Part shown: piece by piece, positions 16,298-23,563 of the stretch
Layout: every line of letters begins with the position of its first letter
Numbering within the stretch: the first letter of the stretch is position 1
Origin: JABDIP01 sp965212545
Lineage (GTDB): Bacteria > Pseudomonadota > Alphaproteobacteria > DSM-16000 > Inquilinaceae
DNA length: 64,000 nucleotides
Direction: 5' to 3'
NCBI GenBank assembly: GCA_965212545.1
Contig: CBDBVB010000029.1
Coordinates: forward strand, 62,001 to 126,000
Program-made: the position numbers and the translations under genes
Notes under the pieces: generated by a model
Databases searched by the model: none
Seen by the model: the letters and a program-made list of their open reading frames with translations, nothing else
What the model was told of the DNA's origin: nothing

Positions 16298-16645
16298 GTG
16301 AATACCCGGGCGATCACCTACGCGCTGCCGCTCGCCGTCGCCGCGACTGTTGCCGCGGGCGGCATGTCCATCATGATTAGTCTGGCTGTTCTCGCAGTTC
16401 CGGGCGCTCCCGCTGCACTCTGGAACACTGCTGGTTTTGTTCCTTCTGCGTTCTTGGGGATCTTGTTTTTCCCCTACACGTTAATCGTCCTGCCGATAAC
16501 CTTCTCGGTTTCGTTTTACAGGGTCGCGTTGTCCGACGATTCTTGGGGTGCGCTGAAAGAGCGGTGGCGATCCTTTACGACGCTCGTCGCAGTCGGATCG
16601 ATTCTTTGCTCGTTAATCTGGGTATCCGGGGTGTACATCGCGTAA
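16298..16645 (+). CDS. Small membrane protein of unknown function
   Basis: 115 residues from the GTG at 16298, which has GAGGGAG about 11 bases upstream; a GTG at 16244 in the same frame has no visible ribosome site. Three hydrophobic segments are visible (YALPLAVAATVAAGGMSIM, AFLGILFFPYTLIVLPITF, FTTLVAVGSILCSLIWVSG). There is no recognised family. It is divergent from the membrane protein at 15439 and ends shortly before the second livH-like fragment. Confidence 0.6.
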   Translation: MNTRAITYALPLAVAATVAAGGMSIMISLAVLAVPGAPAALWNTAGFVPSAFLGILFFPYTLIVLPITFSVSFYRVALSDDSWGALKERWRSFTTLVAVGSILCSLIWVSGVYIA

Positions 16646-16710
16646 CCAACACTCCGGCACGTGTCAGCGAACGCCCGCCCTGCGCCGCGGCATAATGTCA
16701 AACGCACAGT

Positions 16711-16816
16711 GCTTCGGACCGTGGCAATCGGCGTCGCGCATATCACGGTGCTGCTGCTCAGGCCGCGCGGATTGCTGGGCGAGGAAGCGGTGGTGTCGCG
16801 GCACGTAAAGGACTGA
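16711..16816 (+). pseudogene. Remnant of a livH-like permease 3' end (copy 2)
   Basis: The plus strand encodes VAIGVAHITVLLLRPRGLL followed by GEEAVVSRHVKD-stop, a second copy of the fragment at 15263-15368. No start or upstream permease sequence is present. It lies just after the small membrane protein and converges with the MscS gene. Confidence 0.55.
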
Positions 16817-16824
16817 GATGGTGT

Positions 16825-18783
16825 CTAACGCTTACCCGCCGGGCTGGGCCGCATGATGCCCCATCGCCTGCGCGCCTTGCTCTCCGGAGCGCTGTCTGCG
16901 CCCTCCGCCGCTGACTGACCGTCGTCCGCCTTTTGGCGGTAATGGGTGGACCCCTTGGGCGGATAGTCCAGGGTGCCATCGAGCGCCTGAACCCGATCGG
17001 CATCGGGCCAGGGGAACGGCAACGCATCCTCACCGCGCCAGGCCTGGACTTCGTCCTCGATGGCCTGGGCGCGCTCCGAATCCAGGCCCGTGTCACGGGC
17101 CAGATAGGCAGTCTGGGAAGGAAATGCAAAACCCGTGCCCGACTCGGCCACGATGTCCATGATCCTGAAGTTCAGATCCTCGGCGATCGACAGGTACTCG
17201 TCATACGATTTGGTGATGACGTACACGTAGATCTCGACATTGAGCGAGAAGTCGCCGAAACCGATGAACCGTGCCCTCGCCGGGTCCGGCGAGACCCGCG
17301 GATGGGCGATAAACAGCTCGCGCAGCTTAGCCAAGACGTAGCGCAACTGATCCGGCGTGGTCTCGTAGCGAAGGCCCAGCGTGGTCCGCATCATCATCTG
17401 GTCGCGCTCAGAGAAATTGATGATCTCCAGCTGCGCGAAATCGGCGTTCGGTACTGTGATGATGGTTCGATCGAGTCCGCGGATCCGGGTCGAGCGCAGA
17501 CCGATCTGCTCGATGGTTCCCATCTTTTCGCCGAACCGGCAGAACTCGCCGACCCTGACCGGCTTGTCCGCAAACAGGATGAAGCCGCCAATGACGTTCT
17601 CCAGGGTCGGTCGGACCGCGAGCGCAATCGCCAGACCGCCGACGCCGAGACTGGCGAGCAGCGGCGCTGCCGGCACGCCGTAGAATTCGGCCAGATGAAT
17701 GGCCAGATACAGCAGCGCAATGGCCCCGAGCAGGCGCGTGACGATCCTCACCAGCTGGGCATCGATATTGCCGGGACCCAGGGCACGCATCCGGATGATC
17801 GCCTCGCCGATGGCGTTCAAGATCAGCAGGATCAGCCAGCCGACGGCGATCGCCAGGAACACGCCGAGCGCGACGGTCAGGACAAACAGCGGCCTGCCGG
17901 TAATGTTGATCCCTTCATCGATGAAGCGCGAGACCAAATAGATCGTTGCGATGGCGAAGATCATCGCCACCAGCCTGCCGACATGCCGCCGGATGCTGCC
18001 TTTGCCGAACCGCGAATCCGTGCGCACGCCCCACCGATAGACCAGCACAATCGCCACGGCGCTCAGCGCAAGCGTCGCCAACCCGGCCACCCATTGCCAT
18101 ACGGTTTGATCTCTGATTACCACATAGGCGAATTCCGGCAGGTTGGTCGTCAGTTCCAGCGGCAGCCACGGTCCCGGCAGGTAGATCAGATCCTCGTATA
18201 TGCCGACCAGGGCCCCGGACCGGTTGGGAAGGTGCCTGGCGCGCTCGTAAAACGCCGGCAGCTGGCTAACTGTCAAGGCGTCAAACTGGAAATCGCCGGC
18301 ATAGGGTCCTTCAGGTGTCCGCGATATGGTGATTTCGGTGTTGGGGATCGTCCAGCGTATGAGACCCGTTTCCGCGACCTCCTCGACGCCGGGAATTTCC
18401 TCGGGCGGCGGCAACTCCAAGCGATCCAGAAGCTCCAGCAGCAGGACCGCACGCTCTGTGCCCTGGTCATCCCGCGCGGCCGGCGCGATCTGGGTCAGAT
18501 CAAGGCATCGCAGCGTCCGCGCCTTGGAGCGCTCAACGGCGATACCGGATCCGTCGGCGCGATACCGCCGGACCGCTTCGCGCCCGTGGGTGAGGAAACT
18601 CTGCAAGGTTTCCCTCGGGCTCGCCGTTCCGGGCGGCCTCAGCGGATAGGGATCTATCAGTTCGCCCAGGCTGAATGCCGGTCCATTCTCCTGGGCAAAC
18701 GATGTCCGGCCGGATGCGCCGAATGCGATCGCCGCGACACACAACAAGGCAACCAATCTTGCCAACTCGAATTGTCCCCACAT
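16825..18783 (-). CDS. MscS-family mechanosensitive ion channel with large N-terminal periplasmic domain
   Basis: 652 residues from the ATG at 18783 (GTGGAG about 11 bases upstream); the open frame before it lacks family features. A signal peptide (LVALLCVAAIAFGAS, cleavage near SFAQ) leads a periplasmic domain of about 220 residues. Several helices follow, then the MscS pore and vestibule: YGVPAAPLLASLGVGGLAIA, NVIGGFILFADKPVRVGEF, and VPNADFAQLEIINFS. The cytoplasmic part ends with a basic tail (ESKARRRWGIMRPS). It would protect the cell from osmotic downshock; the large periplasmic domain is like those of the MscK/YbdG-type relatives. It is a single gene with opposite or distant neighbours. 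Confidence 0.88.
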   Translation of the reverse strand: MWGQFELARLVALLCVAAIAFGASGRTSFAQENGPAFSLGELIDPYPLRPPGTASPRETLQSFLTHGREAVRRYRADGSGIAVERSKARTLRCLDLTQIAPAARDDQGTERAVLLLELLDRLELPPPEEIPGVEEVAETGLIRWTIPNTEITISRTPEGPYAGDFQFDALTVSQLPAFYERARHLPNRSGALVGIYEDLIYLPGPWLPLELTTNLPEFAYVVIRDQTVWQWVAGLATLALSAVAIVLVYRWGVRTDSRFGKGSIRRHVGRLVAMIFAIATIYLVSRFIDEGINITGRPLFVLTVALGVFLAIAVGWLILLILNAIGEAIIRMRALGPGNIDAQLVRIVTRLLGAIALLYLAIHLAEFYGVPAAPLLASLGVGGLAIALAVRPTLENVIGGFILFADKPVRVGEFCRFGEKMGTIEQIGLRSTRIRGLDRTIITVPNADFAQLEIINFSERDQMMMRTTLGLRYETTPDQLRYVLAKLRELFIAHPRVSPDPARARFIGFGDFSLNVEIYVYVITKSYDEYLSIAEDLNFRIMDIVAESGTGFAFPSQTAYLARDTGLDSERAQAIEDEVQAWRGEDALPFPWPDADRVQALDGTLDYPPKGSTHYRQKADDGQSAAEGADSAPESKARRRWGIMRPSPAGKR

Positions 18784-19091
18784 GCTCGATGCGACTCCAC
18801 GACCCTTGCCCCGCGATGGAGGTGCGTTGGCGGCATTCGACCTCGGGGGAAACGGCAGTCCACGTTGGCGAGGCATCGACCCGTGGCACAGCGAACCGCT
18901 CGGCCCGTCCACGGGGTCTCTGCCTAGCCCGCCGAACCAGCCTTCGGCGGCCGCTGCCATTTCCCAACGAGATCACGGACGCCGCCCGAATGCATCGGCG
19001 CAGAATACGTGCACAATGATCCGCGCGCTCGCGATCTCGACATTGGCCTGCCGGCCATATAACGGATTTCGCCCGTCAGAGGAAGCTTAGG
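18784..19091. other. Intergenic region between kynureninase-like gene and mscS
   Basis: No gene recognised. A hairpin at 18929-18950 (CCGCCGAA / TTCGGCGG, 6-base loop) could end transcription from the tryptophan operon on the minus strand; it has no T-tract. Confidence 0.45.
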
Positions 19092-20258
19092 TCACCGCAA
19101 CGCATTCGGCAGGCGGTCCAGCAATCGATCCACATCCTCGGACTCCTGGTACAGCCCGAAGCCGAAGCGCAGGCGGTCGCCGCGATGATCGGTGATGATG
19201 TTGGCATCCAGCAGCCGTTGGTGGATGGCCCCCGCATCTGCGATCTCGAAGGTCAGGAACTGGCCGCGATTGCGCTCTGCCAGCGGCACCAGCAGCGTCT
19301 CCGGATCGAGGGACGGCAGGCGGAGATCGGTCAGGCTGGCGATGAAGCGCTCCTGCAGGCGGTGGGCGTGGGCATGGATGTCGGTCACCGAGACCTTCTC
19401 GGACCGCAGCAGGTCGATCACCGCATCCAGGCGATAGAGGCCGACCGGATCGAAGGTGGCGCCGAGAAAGCGCGCGCCGTCCTTGGAATAAGCGACACCG
19501 CCCCGGGCCTCCTCGAGAGCGGAGAAGGAGGCCAGCCAGCCGGTATCCGGCGGACGGGCGGCAATGCCCGGCGGCAGATGAATGAAGCAGGCCCCCTCCC
19601 CGGCCATGGCGTATTTGTACCCGCCGGAGAGGTAGAAGGCGCGCTTCTCGACCCGCGACAGGCTGGTCGGCACGCCCAGGAATCCATGATAACCGTCAAT
19701 TACCACGAAGGTCTCCGGATCGCCGACGGCGCCGATGATCGCCGGCAGGTCACGCAACACGTAGCCAGAATTGAAGAAGACCTGGCTAACGAAGATCAGG
19801 TCATATCGTCCCCTACCGATCGCCTCGCCGAATCGCAGGGTGAAGCTGCCGTAGGGTCGGACCGGTACGCGCTCGACCACCGCCCGCCCGTCTTCTTCAA
19901 GCCTGGCGATCTGTCGGGTGAAGCTGTGGAACTCGCCATTGGTGGTCAGCACGCGCATCGGCCGGTCCTGCGGCAGGCACGACAGCAGCCGTACGATGAA
20001 GCCATGGGTATTGGGACCGAAGGCGAGCGACGATGGCTCTCCCAGGTCCAGTATCCCGGCGACCTTCGCCTGCAGTCGCGGCATCAACTCGCCGAAGATC
20101 ATGCCCCATTTGCGGTCCGCCAGCCGGGCTGCATCCATCCAGCATTGCTTCTGCGCCTCGAAACTGACGTCGGGCCAAAGATGATGGCTGTGGGCGGCGA
20201 AATGCAATCGGTCGGGATCGGCCTCCAGGGCGATACTGAAATGCTGTTTGAAATTCAC
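19092..20258 (-). CDS. Class V aminotransferase fold, kynureninase-like
   Basis: 388 residues, PLP-dependent fold type I. The PLP lysine is in YLSGGYKYAMAGEG, and the Asp that holds the pyridine nitrogen is in VVIDGYHGF. The start overlaps the tryptophan 2,3-dioxygenase stop (ATGA). Kynureninase cleaves kynurenine to anthranilate and alanine, and the partnership with the dioxygenase fits that. However, the N-terminus (HFAAHSHHLWPDVSFEAQ) resembles a distinct kynureninase-like group, so another kynurenine-derived substrate remains possible. No kynurenine formamidase is next to it. Confidence 0.75.
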   Translation of the reverse strand: MNFKQHFSIALEADPDRLHFAAHSHHLWPDVSFEAQKQCWMDAARLADRKWGMIFGELMPRLQAKVAGILDLGEPSSLAFGPNTHGFIVRLLSCLPQDRPMRVLTTNGEFHSFTRQIARLEEDGRAVVERVPVRPYGSFTLRFGEAIGRGRYDLIFVSQVFFNSGYVLRDLPAIIGAVGDPETFVVIDGYHGFLGVPTSLSRVEKRAFYLSGGYKYAMAGEGACFIHLPPGIAARPPDTGWLASFSALEEARGGVAYSKDGARFLGATFDPVGLYRLDAVIDLLRSEKVSVTDIHAHAHRLQERFIASLTDLRLPSLDPETLLVPLAERNRGQFLTFEIADAGAIHQRLLDANIITDHRGDRLRFGFGLYQESEDVDRLLDRLPNALR

Positions 20259-21358
20259 TTGGGCGCACTTTCCACATATCGATAATCCATCGCCTGCCGC
20301 ACCTCGTCGGGCAGCGGCGGCAGCGCCGAGCGCGGAATGAAGAAGGTCGACAGGGCGAACAGATCGCCGAAGACACGGTGGCGATCCGCGGTCAGACGTA
20401 GATAGTCGTGACCGGACGACCCACCGGTTCCTAGCTTCATACCGATCATGCGCTGCACCATCAGAGCATGGCGATACCGCCAGGTGGTTAATGTCTCATC
20501 GACATCCATCAGCAGACTCAATAGCCGGAACGGGATCTGCAACGCCGGTTCGTCCCGGTAGAGATTGATGAACAGCGCCGCCTGCAAGGCCTGCCAGGAA
20601 AACCGCCAGTCGCCCTTCTCGGCCCGTCTGCCATGCTTCTTCTCGTCGAAGATTTCAGCAAAGCGCTTCTTGGCCGCCGCCAGCGACGCCAGGTCGGCCT
20701 TGCGCTCCGCCTCGTCCAGCGCGGTGTTGTCGCGCACATAGGCGGCGTCGCGGTCGAGCATGTCCGTGACCGCGTTGCGATAGGTCTCCTGGAATTTGTA
20801 ACCGCCGATCTCCACGAACGGGGTTCGGCCCAGCCAGCGATCGATCTGGTCGCTCAGGCTCGGCAGTTTCTCCTGCTCCTGCAATCGGCTCCGGTCGGCA
20901 TCGTTGAGCCGTGCATCGAAGGGCAGCTTGTCGAAGTTCATGCGGTCTTCGCGGCGAAGCCCGAGGCGCATTTCGACGAGCCGGAACTGCAGGCTCTGGA
21001 AGCCCGATGAGGGAAACAACAGATCCCGGAAATCGAGAAAATCGAGCGGCGTCATGGTCTCCAGCACGTCGAGTTGGCCGACGACCAGCTTCAGGATCTC
21101 GCCGATCCGGCCAAGCCCGCTGACCGCCTGGCCGACCTGACGCTCCTCCACCAGATCGCCAGCGAAGACTTCCTGGACAGCGTCAAGCTCGAACAGCACC
21201 TGCTTGAACCACAGCTCATATGCCTGGTGCACGATGATGAACAGCATCTCGTCATGGGCCGGGCGGTTCAATTCGGCGCTCTTCCGATCCTGGCACGAGA
21301 GCAGCCGGTCGAGTTGCAGATAGTCGGCGTAATAGATGCCTGGTCCACGATTCGTCAT
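20255..21358 (-). CDS. kynA: Tryptophan 2,3-dioxygenase
   Basis: 367 residues from the ATG at 21358 (MTNRGPGIYYADYLQLDRLL, the usual start of the family); the frame is open to 21415, but no clear ribosome site favours either. This heme enzyme opens the indole ring of tryptophan to N-formylkynurenine. Seen: YLQLD and HDEMLFIIVHQAYELWFKQ near the N-terminus, which line the substrate pocket, the proximal heme His in RYRHALMVQRMIG, and GTGGSSG soon after. The length is closer to the animal-type enzyme than to the shortest bacterial ones. It is the first gene of a two-gene operon. Confidence 0.93.
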   Translation of the reverse strand: MTNRGPGIYYADYLQLDRLLSCQDRKSAELNRPAHDEMLFIIVHQAYELWFKQVLFELDAVQEVFAGDLVEERQVGQAVSGLGRIGEILKLVVGQLDVLETMTPLDFLDFRDLLFPSSGFQSLQFRLVEMRLGLRREDRMNFDKLPFDARLNDADRSRLQEQEKLPSLSDQIDRWLGRTPFVEIGGYKFQETYRNAVTDMLDRDAAYVRDNTALDEAERKADLASLAAAKKRFAEIFDEKKHGRRAEKGDWRFSWQALQAALFINLYRDEPALQIPFRLLSLLMDVDETLTTWRYRHALMVQRMIGMKLGTGGSSGHDYLRLTADRHRVFGDLFALSTFFIPRSALPPLPDEVRQAMDYRYVESAPK

Positions 21359-21463
21359 GGCGTTATCCAAGAGGTTGCAGCAATTGTCGGGCGTCGACGC
21401 ATTGGTCGATAGCAATCCGGGTGATCGCGGCAGTCTAGCGCAGGCCGCCCTTTCGGTCAGGCG

Positions 21464-21847
21464 ATGCTTGACAGCGAGTCGACAAAGCGTTTGCTTTCCC
21501 CGGTGATGGGCAGGGTCTTCTTCGGATCACAGCGCCTCAGGGGCGCGCTTTGGCTCCTCGCCGCCCTGGCGACTCAGGGCTGCGGTGAGCCGGAAACTGT
21601 CGTGACGCCGGGCAGCGGCGGCCAACCCGCTGCGCTGGAGGCCGTCGCGCAAGGCACTGCGCCGACGGTCCGCCAGGGGCCGATGCGTGTGACCTGTTAC
21701 AAGGACGAAGAAGTGGTGTTCGAACACGGCACCATCTATCGCGTATTCCGGCCCTATGGCGAGGATGCGGGCTGGAGCTACGAGACCGGCGACGGTCTGA
21801 AGTTCCGCGGTCGGATCGGCGAAAACGTCAACTGCGTCTGGCGATAG
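21464..21847 (+). CDS. Small secreted protein, probable lipoprotein
   Basis: 127 residues from the ATG at 21464; an ATG at 21506 would place the start directly before a signal sequence (RGALWLLAALATQGC) and may be the true one. The cysteine after ALATQG suggests a lipoprotein, though the residue at -3 is not ideal. The mature part is about 85 residues, mostly beta, ending VNCVWR, with a second conserved-looking Cys in RVTCYKDEEVVF. No family recognised. It is divergent from the tryptophan operon. Confidence 0.65.
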   Translation: MLDSESTKRLLSPVMGRVFFGSQRLRGALWLLAALATQGCGEPETVVTPGSGGQPAALEAVAQGTAPTVRQGPMRVTCYKDEEVVFEHGTIYRVFRPYGEDAGWSYETGDGLKFRGRIGENVNCVWR

Positions 21848-22065
21848 CGATCGCAGGCACCGTCTCACAAGGCCCGACTCAAGAAATAAATTTTCGGGTG
21901 AAATCCGACCCGTCCTGAAGACCGCCATCCATAGCGAATCCCAAGAAGAACGCGGTCGCAATTGATCGGTTCGCCTCGCTCGGACAGGCGTCGATTCCAC
22001 CTTGGTTACCAGAAATTTACCAAATCGCGGTCGTATCGCTGATCATCACGCCTCCTGGAGCACCG

Positions 22066-23451
22066 ATGACTGGGACACCGCAAGGCCGCCAATTCCGGCG
22101 GATCATCGTTGCCGCTGTTGGATTTGGTCTCATCGCCGCCGTCGTGACCACCGGCCGGCCGGCGATGGCGCAGACACTGGACGACGCCGTGCGTCTGGCA
22201 ATCGAGACCAATCCCGAGGTCGCGCAGGCCAGCGCCAGCCGCCAAGTGGTCGATCATGAGCTTCGCCAGGCGCGCGGTTTGTACCTGCCGCAGGTCGATC
22301 TGGATGGCTTCATCGGCCCGCAATGGACCGACAGCCCGTCGACCCGGGCGCGCGGAGACGGCAACCACCAGCTCTATCCGAACCAGCTCTCCATCGTGCT
22401 GCAGCAACTGGTATTCGACGGATTCGGCACAGATAACGAGGTCGAACGCCAGGCCTCGCGGGTGGATGCGGCGGCATTTCGCGTATTGGAAACCGCCGAG
22501 TTGATCGGTCTGGACGTGGTCCAGGCCTATCTGGACGTTCTGCGCCAGCTCGAACTGGTGGAACTGGCCGGCGCCAATGTCGCCGTGCATGTGCAGACCC
22601 TGAACGATGTGCGTCAGCGCCAGCGCGCCGGTCGCAGCAGTATCGCGGACGTCCAGCAGGCGGCCGAGCGGCTGTTCGCCGCGCAGAACTCGCTTGTCGA
22701 TTTCGAGCGCAATCGGGACAACGCCCGGCTCACCTTCGAGCGTCTTGTCGGCGCGCCGGCCGGCGCGCTGAGCCGCCCGTTATCCGTCGCCGCGGAACTG
22801 CCGATCAACGTCGAAACCGCGGTTACCGACGCCAAGCGGGACAACCCGGTTCTGCTGTCGGCGCGGGCCGATCTGGACACCGCCACGGCCGGCTTTCGAG
22901 CCGCCGCCTCGCCCTATTACCCGCGGATCACGGTAGAGAGTCGCGCCACATTCGGCGACGATTTGGCCGGCGTTGAGGGCCGTGACGAGTCCTATGACGT
23001 TTTGCTGGTCGCTCGATACAATCTGTTCCGCGGCGGCATCGACGCCGCCAATCGGCGCGAAGAACTCAGCCGCATTCGCGAATCCCGCAGCCGGCTGCTG
23101 GCGCTGGACCGCAGCGTCGAGGAACTGGTCCGGCAATCCTGGAACGAGCTGGAGAGCGCCGCAAGGCGACTGGAACTGCTGGAGCAGCAGGTCATCGCCA
23201 GCGAACAGGTGCGGCGGTCCTATCAGCAGCAATTCAACATCGGCCAACGCACCCTGTTGGATCTGCTGGATTCCGAAACCGCGCTGTTCAACTCGCGAGT
23301 CAGCCGCGCGACGGTGGATTATGCGCTGATCTTCGCCCGCTATCGGGTCATTGCCGCGATCGGCAGGCTGCTCCGCACGATCGGGATCAATCCACCGGCG
23401 GCCGCAAATTCCGATGCGCGCCGACAGGCCGGAGCCCCCGTCACCCGGTAG
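22066..23451 (+). CDS. TolC-family outer membrane channel of a type I secretion system
   Basis: 461 residues with a signal peptide (VAAVGFGLIAAVVTTG, cleavage near AMAQ) and the TolC architecture of two repeats of long helices and short strands. TLDDAVRLAIETNPEV opens the first repeat; YNLFRGG marks the second beta-strand region and QFNIGQRTLLDLLDSE the second helical hairpin. These match AggA/LapE-type exporters. It forms the outer-membrane exit duct for the ABC exporter and HlyD adaptor that follow. A hairpin at 23461 separates it from the ABC gene, so the outer component may be partly uncoupled in expression. Confidence 0.9.
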   Translation: MTGTPQGRQFRRIIVAAVGFGLIAAVVTTGRPAMAQTLDDAVRLAIETNPEVAQASASRQVVDHELRQARGLYLPQVDLDGFIGPQWTDSPSTRARGDGNHQLYPNQLSIVLQQLVFDGFGTDNEVERQASRVDAAAFRVLETAELIGLDVVQAYLDVLRQLELVELAGANVAVHVQTLNDVRQRQRAGRSSIADVQQAAERLFAAQNSLVDFERNRDNARLTFERLVGAPAGALSRPLSVAAELPINVETAVTDAKRDNPVLLSARADLDTATAGFRAAASPYYPRITVESRATFGDDLAGVEGRDESYDVLLVARYNLFRGGIDAANRREELSRIRESRSRLLALDRSVEELVRQSWNELESAARRLELLEQQVIASEQVRRSYQQQFNIGQRTLLDLLDSETALFNSRVSRATVDYALIFARYRVIAAIGRLLRTIGINPPAAANSDARRQAGAPVTR

Positions 23452-23460
23452 TGCGCCCCC

Positions 23461-23490
23461 GCGACAGTTTCATCTGTCGCTTGTACTTGT
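23461..23490 (+). terminator. Hairpin between tolC-like and ABC exporter genes
   Basis: GCGACAG, 6-base loop, CTGTCGC, followed by a T-rich run (TTGTACTTGT). It starts 10 bases after the TolC stop. It could be a weak terminator or a processing site. Confidence 0.5.
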
Positions 23491-23563
23491 GCCTTCGAAC
23501 CGCACGGTTGGCCGGTAGCTATGCGTTAACGATGAGTCAGTAAATTTCACGCCTGATTCAGGC

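Noticed and set aside
16933..18927. Long open frame of 664 codons on the plus strand
   Set aside because: It is antisense to the MscS gene, has an odd Gln/Arg/Asp composition and no family features; a side effect of GC-rich codon use.
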